Assembly (NCBI GenBank): GCA_946479915.1
Contig: CAMLHR010000019.1
Location: forward strand, 1-10,957
Reading direction: 5' to 3'
Length of the DNA: 10,957 nucleotides
From: an uncultured Lysobacter sp.
GTDB taxonomy: Bacteria > Pseudomonadota > Gammaproteobacteria > Xanthomonadales > Xanthomonadaceae
Shown: in pieces, positions 1 through 5,882 of the stretch
Numbering within the stretch: position 1 is the first letter of the stretch
Layout: the number at the start of each line of letters is the position of its first letter
The notes under the pieces: model-generated
Told to the model about the DNA's origin: nothing
What the model saw: only the letters and a program-made list of their open reading frames with translations
Database searches by the model: none
Translations under genes and position numbers: made by a program

Positions 1-202
1 CCGCCACCAGGGAATACCGGTCCGGCGGGTAGTCGAGCACGCCGTACTCGACGACATCGAAACGGTCGCGCAGTCGCGCCACCACCGACAATACGTCTTC
101 GGCGTAGCTGCGCTGCCTCGACTGGCGATCGCGCCAGGCGGCGCGCTCAGCCGTTCCCCAGGGCCGGCCAGGGACACCGATCGGATAGGAGGCATTCGTC
201 AT
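1..202 (-). CDS. M14-type metallocarboxypeptidase, N-terminal fragment (runs off left edge)
   Basis: Only the first 67 codons are in the window; the gene continues beyond position 1. The translation opens MTNASYPIGVPGRPWG and goes on with an Arg/Gln-rich helix (WRDRQSRQRSYAEDV) and a segment VVEYGVLDYPPDRYSLVA. This pattern (PIG-PG-WG, then RQRSY, then YG-LDY-P-RY) is one I associate with the cytoplasmic M14-family carboxypeptidase-like proteins of Xanthomonadaceae, whose zinc ligands lie further downstream and cannot be checked here. No signal peptide is visible. The ATG lies 33 bases after the stop of the 33-aa protein gene, on the same strand. There is no Shine-Dalgarno; a TATCGT hexamer lies 7 bases upstream, so it may have its own promoter. 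The assignment comes from recall of the family N-terminus, so it is moderate. Confidence 0.6.
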   Translation of the reverse strand, partial: MTNASYPIGVPGRPWGTAERAAWRDRQSRQRSYAEDVLSVVARLRDRFDVVEYGVLDYPPDRYSLVA

Positions 203-209
203 GGCCGGG

Positions 210-215
210 ACGATA
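210..215 (-). promoter_or_regulatory. possible -10 box of the M14 fragment gene
   Basis: On the minus strand TATCGT (four of six matches to TATAAT) ends seven bases before the ATG at 202. That would start the mRNA at or very near the start codon, which fits the absence of a Shine-Dalgarno. No good -35 is seen. Weak evidence. Confidence 0.25.
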
Positions 216-235
216 CCGCCTCGAACGCGATGGCG

Positions 236-337
236 TCACCCGGAGCACGACCACAGCAGCAGGTTCAACGCGACGGTCAGCACCACCGACACGATGATGC
301 TGACCAGGCAACCGGTCGACCGGAACCGGACGGGCAT
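236..337 (-). CDS. 33-aa single-span membrane protein
   Basis: A very small protein: MPVRFRSTGC, then a hydrophobic stretch of about 18 residues (LVSIIVSVVLTVALNLLL, residues 11-28), then WSCSG. The positive charge before the span (R4, R6) predicts the N-terminus in the cytoplasm. The ATG lies five bases after the TGA stop of the 64-aa gene (343-345), with no Shine-Dalgarno of its own, so it is probably translated by coupling. I recall similar 'RSTGCL-S' mini membrane proteins as hypothetical proteins in high-GC bacteria, but no function is known to me. The cysteine at residue 10 is in the wrong context for a lipobox. The frame stays open far upstream (to 637), but that extension is Arg/Pro-rich shadow sequence antisense to nothing useful and overlaps the better-supported 64-aa gene. 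Confidence 0.55.
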   Translation of the reverse strand: MPVRFRSTGCLVSIIVSVVLTVALNLLLWSCSG

Positions 338-342
338 CGTCG

Positions 343-537
343 TCAGCCGGAGGTACGCGGGCTGCCGATCTCGTCGTCGCTTCCGTCCCGGCGCTTCACC
401 CAGCCCTGCCCCGCCTTCTCGCGCTCGTGACCCTGCTTCGACGCGGCTTGCGGCTGGTTTCGGTTGTCGAGGTCCTTCGCCTCGTCCTTGCGGCCGGATT
501 CCCGGGTGGCCTGGAGCTTCTGCTTGTCTGGACGCAT
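343..537 (-). CDS. 64-aa highly charged, probably disordered protein
   Basis: MRPDKQKLQATRESGRKDEAK and onward: almost entirely Lys, Arg, Glu, Asp, Gln, Asn, Ser and Gly, with virtually no hydrophobic core, ending GSPRTSG. It has no Cys and one Trp. It is probably intrinsically disordered and cytoplasmic. Support for it being real: an AGGAG Shine-Dalgarno eight bases before the ATG, a composition unlike the Arg/Pro/Ala-rich shadow frames of this GC-rich DNA, and a tight junction to the 33-aa membrane protein that follows. It resembles in style the small hydrophilic stress proteins that many proteobacteria carry, but I do not recognise a family. It lies 62 bases after the PilU-like gene, with a hairpin between them. 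Confidence 0.6.
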   Translation of the reverse strand: MRPDKQKLQATRESGRKDEAKDLDNRNQPQAASKQGHEREKAGQGWVKRRDGSDDEIGSPRTSG

Positions 538-545
538 GGCGGGGT

Positions 546-550
546 CTCCT
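546..550 (-). promoter_or_regulatory. Shine-Dalgarno of the 64-aa protein gene
   Basis: AGGAG on the minus strand, eight bases before the ATG at 537. It is the main argument that this small frame is translated. Confidence 0.6.
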
Positions 551-570
551 GGTGGGGAACCCCGACCCTA

Positions 571-595
571 CGCGCCGCGTTGTCAGCGTGGCGCG
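571..595 (-). terminator. hairpin after the PilU-like gene
   Basis: Arms 571-579 and 587-595 pair over nine positions around a seven-base loop. One position is G-T on the plus strand and therefore A-C on the minus strand. It begins five bases past the stop of the PilU-like gene and lies before the 64-aa gene. There is no T-tract, so it may be a weak terminator, a processing site or chance in GC-rich DNA. Confidence 0.3.
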
Positions 596-599
596 GAGG

Positions 600-1853
600 C
601 TACCCGTTCGCCGCGCGCCGGGCCTTGGCGGATTCAAGCTCGCGCAGCTCGCGGACCTCCTGCTGCCGGCGCAGCTCGTCCTTGCGCGCGGCCTCGTCCT
701 CCTCGGAGGTCGTCTTCGCGTCGAGGGTCAGCGAGATGCCGGCACCTTCCGACGGCTGTCCCCGCTTGCTCTTCAACTTGATGTTGAGCCGCAGTTCGTT
801 GGCGGAGTCCGCGTTGCGGATCGCTTCCTCGTACGAGATCAGCCCCTCGTTGTAGAGCTCGAACAGGGCCCAGTCGAACGTGCGCATGCCCAGCTCGCGG
901 GACTTGTTCATGATCCCCTTGAGCTCGTTGAACTCGCCCTTGAAGATCTTCTCCGCGATCGTCGGCGTGTTGAGCAGGATCTCGATCGCGGCCACGCGGC
1001 CCTTCCCGTCCTGGGTGCGGACCAGCCGCTGGGACACGATGGCCCGCAGGTTCGCCGACAGGTCCATCAGCAGCTGCGTGCGGCGCTCCTCCGGGAAGAA
1101 GTTGATGATCCGCTCCATCGTCTGGCTGGCGCTGTTGGCATGCAGCGTGCTCAGGCACAGGTGGCCGGTCTCGGCGAAGGAGATGGCGTGCTCCATCGTC
1201 TCCGCGTCGCGGATCTCGCCGACGAGGATGACGTCCGGCGCCTGGCGCAGCGTGTTCTTGAGCGCGTGGTGCCAGCTGTGCGTGTCCACGCCGACCTCGC
1301 GGTGGGTCACCAGCGACTTCTGCGAGACGTGCGCGTACTCGACCGGGTCCTCGACGGTGATGATGTGGCCCGCCGACGTCCGGTTCCGGTGGTCGACCAT
1401 CGCCGCCAGGCTGGTGGACTTGCCCGAGCCCGTGCCGCCGACGACCAGCACCAGCCCGCGCTTGTTCATCACCACGTCCTTGAGGATCTCCGGCAGGCGC
1501 AGCTTCTCGAAGTTCGGGATCTCCGCGGCGATGGTCCGCACCACCAGGCCCACCTGCCCCTGCTGCACGAACACGTTGACCCGGAAGCGCGACACGCCGG
1601 GCACGACGATCGCGAAGTTGCACTCCATCTCCTGCGCGAACTCGGCCCGCTGCTTGTCGTTCATCAGCGAGTCCGCCAGCTTCGCGGTGACCGCGCCGGT
1701 CAGCTTCTGCTCCGTCAACGGCGTCATGTGCCCATGCGCCTTCATGCTGGGCGGGAAGTCGTGGGCGATGAACAGGTCCGAGCCGCCCTGCCGCACCATG
1801 GCGGCCAGCAGCTTGTGCATGTATTCGCGGGCTTGCGCGGGATCGAGCGACAT
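600..1853 (-). CDS. PilT/PilU-family type IV pilus retraction ATPase, PilU-like paralogue
   Basis: A 417-aa hexameric AAA-like ATPase of the type that powers retraction of type IV pili at the cytoplasmic face of the inner membrane. An N-terminal PAS-like half carries the SDLFIA motif (residues 25-30) and SRFRVNVFVQ (88-97). Walker A is GGTGSGKST (139-147), the Asp box is ITVEDPVEY (165-173), Walker B is VILVGEIRD (208-216), and the His box is HLCLSTLHAN (231-240). All core motifs are intact. MNDKQRAEF (64-72), RTFDWALFELY (324-334) and YEEAIRNADSANELRL (341-356) resemble PilU more than PilT. Residues 365-417 form a charged Glu/Arg/Lys tail, likely coiled-coil, that makes it longer than the usual 370-380 aa. 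No pilT or other pil gene adjoins, so it may be an extra paralogue rather than the canonical pilU. The ATG at 1853 has no Shine-Dalgarno and abuts a hairpin; Met12 is an alternative start. Confidence 0.9.
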   Translation of the reverse strand: MSLDPAQAREYMHKLLAAMVRQGGSDLFIAHDFPPSMKAHGHMTPLTEQKLTGAVTAKLADSLMNDKQRAEFAQEMECNFAIVVPGVSRFRVNVFVQQGQVGLVVRTIAAEIPNFEKLRLPEILKDVVMNKRGLVLVVGGTGSGKSTSLAAMVDHRNRTSAGHIITVEDPVEYAHVSQKSLVTHREVGVDTHSWHHALKNTLRQAPDVILVGEIRDAETMEHAISFAETGHLCLSTLHANSASQTMERIINFFPEERRTQLLMDLSANLRAIVSQRLVRTQDGKGRVAAIEILLNTPTIAEKIFKGEFNELKGIMNKSRELGMRTFDWALFELYNEGLISYEEAIRNADSANELRLNIKLKSKRGQPSEGAGISLTLDAKTTSEEDEAARKDELRRQQEVRELRELESAKARRAANG

Positions 1854-1875
1854 CCGGCGATCGTGCCATCGCCGG
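1854..1875 (-). promoter_or_regulatory. perfect 8-bp hairpin abutting the PilU-like start codon
   Basis: CCGGCGAT, a six-base loop and ATCGCCGG end immediately before the ATG at 1853. In the mRNA this stem would cover the whole initiation region. It could limit translation, act as a terminator remnant after the upstream lipoprotein gene, or be chance in GC-rich sequence. The structure is visible; the role is inferred. Confidence 0.35.
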
Positions 1876-1928
1876 AATTTCCGCGCCGTGACGAACTGCG
1901 CGCCTCGGTGGATCGACCGCCTTTGCGG

Positions 1929-2564
1929 TCAGTGCGCGATATCCAGCACCAGCCGCGACGGTTCCACCAGTACCCGCGGGCGATACGCCTTCCGACCCGC
2001 GACGCCGGCCACCCAGGTGACCTCGGCCTCGAAGTCGCAGGTCCGCACCAGTTCGCGCAAGGACGGCTGGCCGACGGCACGCCGGCGCGGCCCGCTGGTC
2101 GACTCGCCGGCCTCGGTGTGCGCGTTCGCCCCGCTGAAGCGGACCTGCAGCGTCGCGTCGCCTGCCAGCGGCACCTCCGCGCCCGTCCCGCAGTCGGCGG
2201 GCGGACCGTCCAGGTAGGCGACATGCCACTGCGGCAGGCCCTCGGAATCGAATTCGAAGACGATCCGGTCGAAGTCCTCGTGCTGGCCGATGCGCACGTC
2301 GCGGAGGATCGGGGCAGCCTCGCCGAAGCTGCTGACGTCCGCGCTGGAGGCCTCGGTGGTGAACGTGGGCAGGTCCTGCCCGTCCAGGGGCGGAAGCACG
2401 TCGTGGCGGGTGGCCTCACCGGCACCCGGGTCCGCGGGCGGGGCATGCGGCGGCGCCGCCGCTTCCGCCGTCGCCGCGGGCGCCTGCGACGCGGGCGCGT
2501 CTTCGGTGCGCTCGCATCCGGCGAGCACCAGGAGGACCAGCGGGAGCAGCCACGCGACCTTCAT
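1929..2564 (-). CDS. lipoprotein with AMIN-like domain
   Basis: A 211-aa predicted lipoprotein. Residues 1-17 are a lipoprotein signal (MKVAWLLPLVLLVLAGC) with lipobox LAGC and acylated Cys17. Residue 18 is Glu rather than Asp, consistent with sorting to the outer membrane. Residues 20-85 are a Pro/Ala-rich linker. Residues 86-211 look like the AMIN-like domain: ILRDVRIGQHEDFDRIVFEF near the start, and C-terminal strands FEAEVTWVAGVAGRKAYRP and RLVLDIAH. Cys125 and Cys176 could form a disulphide. AMIN and AMIN-like domains are beta-sandwiches often found on envelope proteins that touch peptidoglycan; the partner here is unknown. The gene sits 75 bases upstream of the PilU-like ATPase on the same strand, so the two may be co-transcribed. 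The frame extends upstream to a TTG at 2624, but the ATG at 2564 is chosen because the signal peptide begins there and the extra 20 codons look like a remnant of another gene. Confidence 0.75.
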   Translation of the reverse strand: MKVAWLLPLVLLVLAGCERTEDAPASQAPAATAEAAAPPHAPPADPGAGEATRHDVLPPLDGQDLPTFTTEASSADVSSFGEAAPILRDVRIGQHEDFDRIVFEFDSEGLPQWHVAYLDGPPADCGTGAEVPLAGDATLQVRFSGANAHTEAGESTSGPRRRAVGQPSLRELVRTCDFEAEVTWVAGVAGRKAYRPRVLVEPSRLVLDIAH

Positions 2565-2624
2565 CCTTCGCAGGATCGCGTAGGCGGCCGTGACGTGGAA
2601 GTAGAGGTTCGGCGCGGACTTCAA
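2565..2624 (-). pseudogene. C-terminal remnant of a DUF1993-family gene
   Basis: The 20 codons directly before, and in frame with, the lipoprotein ATG read LKSAPNLYFHVTAAYAILRR. This closely resembles the C-terminal signature I recall for DUF1993 proteins (LPNFYFHVTTAYAILRHNG). The rest of a DUF1993 protein is not present upstream: reading on, the frame becomes an Arg/Trp-rich stretch with no resemblance. I infer that a deletion or rearrangement removed most of a DUF1993 gene and left its tail fused to the region just before the lipoprotein start. The match to the family is from memory and is short. Confidence 0.45.
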
Positions 2625-2701
2625 GTTGGCTTCACGCCAACGCCATCGTCCGCCCGCGTCCGGGCGACACGCTTGCGGCCGGCCCCAGACCGGACACCCG
2701 C

Positions 2702-3799
2702 TTGAGCCCTCCCCGATCCTTCGCCGCCGACCTGGTCATCGTCGGCGCGAGCTTCTCCGGCGCGGCCTGCGCCATCGCCGCCGCGCAGCGGGGGCTCCGC
2801 GTGGTGGTGCTCGAACGCAAGCGCGATCCGGGCGACAAGCTGCGCACCACCGGCATCATCGTCAAGGAAGCGGCCGAACAGACACTGCTGAACCAGCTGC
2901 CGCGCGGCATGACGCGCCGCATCGAGGAAGTGCGGCTGTACGCCCCGAGCCTGAAGCAGGTCGCGCTGGCCGCGCCGGGCTACTACTTCCTGGCCACCGA
3001 TACGCCCGCCGTCATGCGCTGGCTCGCCGACCAGCTGCGGGCGCACGGCGTGGACCTCCGGCTGGGGACGTCGTTCACCGGCTGCACGCGCTTCGAGGGC
3101 GGCTGGCGCGTGGACGGGCTGGGCGACACGCGCTGCCTGGTCGGCGCCGACGGCGCGCGTTCCCGCGTGGCGCGGCACTGCGGCCTGGGCGAAGTCCGCC
3201 ACTTCCTCTACGGCATCGAATACGAGTTTCCGGGCGCGCAGCTGGAACGGCCCGGCGCCCTGCACTGCTTCATCAGCAAGCGGTACGCCCCGGGCTACAT
3301 CGGCTGGCTCGCGCAGAACCCGACCGGCGTGCAGGCCGGCCTGGCGATGCGGCACGACCCGGCGAACGCGCGCGTGCCGGACATCGACGGGTTCCTGTTG
3401 CGGGTCGGCGTCGCCGGCGGGCTGCCGCGGTTCCTCAAGCCGGGCCACACGCGCGCGGGCCTCATCCCGTGCAGCGGCCCGGTGTTCGACATGGCGCGGG
3501 ACCGCGCGATCCTGACGGGCGATGCGGCCGGCATCGTCTCGCCGGTCACCGCGGGCGGCATCCATTCGGCGTGGGAACACGGATGGACGGTCGGCCGCGC
3601 GGTCGCCTCGCACCTGCGCGACGGCGGTCCGCCGCCGGAGCAGGTGGCGATCGAGGCGGCGCCCCGCTTCCGTGCGAAGCGCGCGTTGCGCTGGGCCTAC
3701 GACCGCCTGCAGTTCGACTGGCCGTTCGACCTGCTCCTGTACTCCCCGCCGCTGCGCTGGGCGGCGGAACAGGTGTACTTCCACAAGCGGCGGGCCTGA
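2702..3799 (+). CDS. FAD-dependent oxidoreductase, geranylgeranyl-reductase/PHBH-like fold
   Basis: A 365-aa NAD(P)/FAD-dependent oxidoreductase. The N-terminal Rossmann fingerprint DLVIVGASFSGAACA (residues 10-24, VGxSxxGxxxA) binds the ADP part of FAD and ends in the acidic residue of VVVLERK (E38). A mid-protein GADGARS (148-154) is the DG motif of the p-hydroxybenzoate-hydroxylase fold. GDAAGIVSPVTAGGI (273-287) is the flavin-binding GD motif in the form typical of geranylgeranyl-reductase-type enzymes. The C-terminus is aromatic and basic with no membrane anchor. The substrate cannot be told from sequence; the family reduces or oxidises isoprenoids, halogenates, or hydroxylates aromatics. 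The start is a TTG, the first possible start after the in-frame stop at 2591-2593, with no Shine-Dalgarno. The gene diverges from the AMIN-like lipoprotein and converges on the next lipoprotein with one base between the stops. Confidence 0.85.
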   Translation: MSPPRSFAADLVIVGASFSGAACAIAAAQRGLRVVVLERKRDPGDKLRTTGIIVKEAAEQTLLNQLPRGMTRRIEEVRLYAPSLKQVALAAPGYYFLATDTPAVMRWLADQLRAHGVDLRLGTSFTGCTRFEGGWRVDGLGDTRCLVGADGARSRVARHCGLGEVRHFLYGIEYEFPGAQLERPGALHCFISKRYAPGYIGWLAQNPTGVQAGLAMRHDPANARVPDIDGFLLRVGVAGGLPRFLKPGHTRAGLIPCSGPVFDMARDRAILTGDAAGIVSPVTAGGIHSAWEHGWTVGRAVASHLRDGGPPPEQVAIEAAPRFRAKRALRWAYDRLQFDWPFDLLLYSPPLRWAAEQVYFHKRRA

Positions 3800-3800
3800 C

Positions 3801-4292
3801 TTACTCCGTCGGGTCCTTCGCGCCGGTCTCGACCGTGTAGAACGTGTCCTCGTCGCCACGGTCGTCGACGGTCAGCGAGGCGCGGCGGTTGTCCTTCTCG
3901 AAGCTGGCAATGCCTGCGCCGTCGCTGGGCGGCACGTTCCAGCCGGGGGTCCAGCCGTTGGCCTCCATCGCGGCCGTCGCGTCGGCAAACAACTGGTCGG
4001 CCGCGACGCCGGTGCTCATGTGCAGGGCGGTGGAGTCCTTGCCCTGGATCAGCCACTCCATCGTGTAGTCGTCCGGCAGGTACACGTCCTCCGGGAAGTC
4101 GTCCGGCACGACCGCGGCCTTGCCGCTGCTCATGCGCAAGTCGCCGATGGTGACGGTCTCGCCGTCGGCATCCACTTCCACGTCCTGTCCCAGCACCTGG
4201 CTGGCCATCGCTTCCGCTGCCGCCTCGCTGCCGGATTCCCCGCAGCCGGCCAGGCCGAATGCCGCGATCGCCACGAACATCAACTTGCGCAT
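3801..4292 (-). CDS. small lipoprotein of unknown function
   Basis: A 163-aa predicted lipoprotein: MRKLMFVAIAAFGLAGC with lipobox LAGC and Cys17, followed by Gly18. The mature part is acidic. Near the middle VPDDFPEDVYLPDDYTM (residues 62-78) is a pattern I recall from Xanthomonadaceae hypothetical lipoproteins ('P-DFP-DV-LP'). The remainder holds DGETVTIGDLRM (43-54) and a C-terminal strand-rich part ending TGAKDPTE. No catalytic motif is seen. The start is supported by a GGAGG Shine-Dalgarno (4301-4305) eight bases before the ATG. It diverges from the stress-type operon starting at 4438, sharing a 145-base intergenic region. Confidence 0.75.
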   Translation of the reverse strand: MRKLMFVAIAAFGLAGCGESGSEAAAEAMASQVLGQDVEVDADGETVTIGDLRMSSGKAAVVPDDFPEDVYLPDDYTMEWLIQGKDSTALHMSTGVAADQLFADATAAMEANGWTPGWNVPPSDGAGIASFEKDNRRASLTVDDRGDEDTFYTVETGAKDPTE

Positions 4293-4437
4293 GCGTCTTC
4301 CCTCCCCGGTGGTGTGTGGCGGAAATTAGCAGAACATGACCGCGCGCGCGCATTAATTTTTCAGCGGCGCCGGTTGACCATGCGAACACGCGACGACGCG
4401 GAGAATGGGGCTCGCTTTCCCCCAGGAGCGAACCCAC
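4293..4437. promoter_or_regulatory. divergent intergenic region with an AT-rich island
   Basis: This 145-base gap separates two divergent transcription units. It contains the only clearly AT-rich patch nearby (4322-4328 and 4351-4363, with ATTAATTTTT), next to an alternating CG run (about 4340-4351). A TTGACC -35-like box on the plus strand lies at 4374-4379, but no -10 is found at normal spacing; GAGAAT at 4401 is 21 bases away. Promoters for both directions must lie here or just inside the genes; I cannot place them precisely. Confidence 0.45.
4424..4428 (+). promoter_or_regulatory. Shine-Dalgarno deciding the start at 4438
   Basis: AGGAG nine bases before the ATG at 4438. The earlier in-frame ATG at 4405 has no ribosome site and would add an unlikely 11 residues, so 4438 is chosen. 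Confidence 0.65.
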
Positions 4438-4848
4438 ATGACCACCACTCCACGCGGATCGGTACGCGACGATCTCCACAGGACCGTCGGTGACGCGCGG
4501 CAGGGCGCCGCGGGCACCGTCGAAGGCATCGCCGGGAGCATGGATGCCGCGGCGGCACACCTCAGCCAGGAAGACATGACCCGCCTGTCCGGCTACGTGC
4601 ACGACATGGCGCAGTCGCTGACCGGTTTCGCCGGGACCCTGCGCGAGCGCAGCGGCGACGAGATGCTGCAGGACATCAGCGCGATGGCGCGGCGCAACCC
4701 GGCGCTGTTCCTCGGCGGCAGCGTGGCCCTCGGCTTCGGCCTGTCGCGCTTCGCGCGTGCCGGGCGCACGCAACGCGAGCGGAAGTTGCCGGTCCCGATG
4801 GACCAGGCCACGCCGCCGACCCATTCGAGCAAGGGAGACATGCCATGA
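4438..4848 (+). CDS. ElaB/YqjD-like membrane-anchored helical protein
   Basis: A 136-aa protein. Residues 1-85 are hydrophilic and helical, rich in Ala/Gly/Asp (DDLHRTVGDARQGAAGTVEG). A short hydrophobic segment RNPALFLGGSVALGFGLSRF (residues 86-105) is followed by a basic tail (ARAGRTQRERK). This layout, a soluble amphipathic helix with a Gly-rich C-terminal anchor preceded by 'NP', is typical of the ElaB/YqjD family of stationary-phase inner-membrane proteins, although the last 30 residues extend past the anchor. Its stop overlaps the next start (ATGA, 4845-4848), so it is the first gene of a coupled three-gene operon. Family assignment is by architecture and neighbours rather than strong motif identity. 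A stress or envelope role is inference. Confidence 0.7.
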   Translation: MTTTPRGSVRDDLHRTVGDARQGAAGTVEGIAGSMDAAAAHLSQEDMTRLSGYVHDMAQSLTGFAGTLRERSGDEMLQDISAMARRNPALFLGGSVALGFGLSRFARAGRTQRERKLPVPMDQATPPTHSSKGDMP

Positions 4849-5324
4849 GCACCCGACGCGACGACTTCAACACCGACTACACGCAGGCCGGCTCGACCGG
4901 CCCGGCGTACGACGCGGGCGAACCGGCCTTCGGCGCCCAGGACCGCTCGACGCACTCGTTGGTGCGCGAGCTGTTGCGCGAAGTGTCGACCCTCGCCCGC
5001 AAGGAAATGGCGCTGGCCACCAGCGAGATGCGCGAGAACCTGGCGCATGCGCGACGCGACGCCACCGCGATCACCACCGGCGGCGTGGTGCTGATGGGCG
5101 GCTACTTCGTGCTGCTCATCGCCGCCACCGCCCTGCTGGCCGAGGTGATGGAACCCTGGGTGGCCGCGCTGATCGTGGGCGGCATCGCCGCCATCGCCGG
5201 CTACATGATGATGAAGGGCGGCATGGAGAAGCTGCGCCAGCGGGACCTGAAGCCGCAGCGCACCATCGAGTCGCTCCACCGCAATGCCAACGCCGTCCGG
5301 GAGGCCCGCCATGGATACCACTGA
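4845..5324 (+). CDS. YqjE/phage-holin-III-fold membrane protein (DUF1469 type)
   Basis: A 159-aa protein with a polar N-terminus (residues 1-35), an amphipathic helix SLVRELLREVSTLARKEMAL (residues 38-57), two membrane spans (about 77-99 and 104-124) and a basic C-terminal tail (KLRQRDLKPQRT). The 'LLRE-STLARKE--LA--E' helix before two spans is the hallmark of the Phage_holin_3_6/YqjE family. Despite the name, most chromosomal members are not holins. The ATG overlaps the previous stop in ATGA, and an AAGGGAG Shine-Dalgarno lies about seven bases upstream inside the preceding gene. Its own end overlaps the DUF3618 gene by 14 bases. In such clusters the three proteins are thought to work together at the inner membrane; the exact job is unknown. 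Confidence 0.8.
   Translation: MSTRRDDFNTDYTQAGSTGPAYDAGEPAFGAQDRSTHSLVRELLREVSTLARKEMALATSEMRENLAHARRDATAITTGGVVLMGGYFVLLIAATALLAEVMEPWVAALIVGGIAAIAGYMMMKGGMEKLRQRDLKPQRTIESLHRNANAVREARHGYH
5300..5304 (+). promoter_or_regulatory. Shine-Dalgarno deciding the DUF3618 start
   Basis: GGAGG six bases before the ATG at 5311. This favours 5311 over the earlier in-frame ATG at 5284 and the later one at 5335. Confidence 0.6.
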
Positions 5325-5829
5325 CCGCATCCGCATGGATTCCAGCCGCGACCCGGAGGTGCTCGAGCGTGAGATCGACGCGCAGCGCGCGCACATCGCC
5401 TCGCTCGTGGACGTCCTGGCGAAGCGCGCCTCGCCCGGGGAACTGGCCGGCCCCGTCATGCACGCGGTCCGTGCCAACCCGCTGCCCAGCCTGCTGACCG
5501 CGGTCGGCATGACCTGGCTCTATGCGCAGCGCGACCGCCCCCTGCACGCGTCGGAGGTCGGCGACAAGGCCGGGGCCGCGAAGGACTTCACCCGCCGCAA
5601 GGCGCAGGAGGCGCGCATCGGGTTCGACAACATGCTGCAGGACAACCCGATCGCGGTCGGCGCGATGGGCGTGGCCGCCGGCGCGCTGCTCGGCGCGATG
5701 CTGCCCTCCACGGAATCGGAGGACCGCTGGATGGGCGAGATGCGCAACCGCGTCGCCGAGGACTTCAAGGCCGGTGCCCGCGACGTCACGCGCGCCGACG
5801 GCGACGGCCGGGGCACGCTGCACCACTGA
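5311..5829 (+). CDS. DUF3618-domain membrane-associated protein
   Basis: A 172-aa protein. The N-terminal part has the DUF3618 signature: SSRDPEVLEREIDAQRAHIA (residues 11-30) then SLVDVLAKRASPGEL (31-45), i.e. an acidic E-EI---R--I--LVD-L--R-SP-EL helix. It is followed by a conserved 'NPLPSLLTAVGMTWLY' segment (56-71), a charged middle, and a second Gly/Ala hydrophobic stretch DNPIAVGAMGVAAGALLGAM (111-130), again with the 'NP' start seen in the first gene of the operon. The C-terminus is charged. It begins inside the end of the YqjE-like gene (14-base overlap), which implies translational coupling. DUF3618 proteins typically sit beside YqjE-type genes. No enzymatic motif is present. Confidence 0.8.
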   Translation: MDTTDRIRMDSSRDPEVLEREIDAQRAHIASLVDVLAKRASPGELAGPVMHAVRANPLPSLLTAVGMTWLYAQRDRPLHASEVGDKAGAAKDFTRRKAQEARIGFDNMLQDNPIAVGAMGVAAGALLGAMLPSTESEDRWMGEMRNRVAEDFKAGARDVTRADGDGRGTLHH

Positions 5830-5835
5830 AAGGAC

Positions 5836-5882
5836 GCCGACGTCGGATGCAGGCCCGGTCAGGGGCCTGCGTCGACGTCGGC
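5836..5882. terminator. long hairpin between convergent genes, probable bidirectional terminator
   Basis: Outer arms GCCGACGTC (5836-5844) and GACGTCGGC (5874-5882) pair perfectly. Inner arms GCAGGCCC (5849-5856) and GGGCCTGC (5863-5870) also pair perfectly. They join through a short stretch with one bulge and one wobble, around a six-base loop. It begins six bases past the stop of the DUF3618 gene and encloses the stop codon of the convergent membrane-protein gene (5859-5861) in its loop. There is no T-tract, so termination may be Rho-assisted or the stem may protect 3' ends. Confidence 0.6.

Noticed and set aside
201..2705. Uninterrupted 834-codon frame on the plus strand
   Set aside because: It is antisense to the lipoprotein, PilU-like ATPase and small-protein genes, starts with Arg/Pro/His-rich sequence and has no domain. 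Long shadow frames are expected in GC-rich coding DNA.
3788..3836. Terminator between the convergent oxidoreductase and lipoprotein genes
   Set aside because: The stops are one base apart and I could not pair arms across them beyond a few bases, unlike the two other convergent junctions.
4340..4351. Alternating CG run as a repeat or Z-DNA element
   Set aside because: It is only about a dozen bases, which is unremarkable in DNA of this composition.
4405..4437. Earlier ATG for the first gene of the stress-type operon
   Set aside because: There is no ribosome site before it, while AGGAG is well placed for the ATG at 4438.
4845..5324. Prophage lysis cassette suggested by the holin-family fold
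   Set aside because: There is no endolysin, spanin or phage structural gene nearby. Chromosomal YqjE-type proteins with DUF3618 neighbours are not phage holins.
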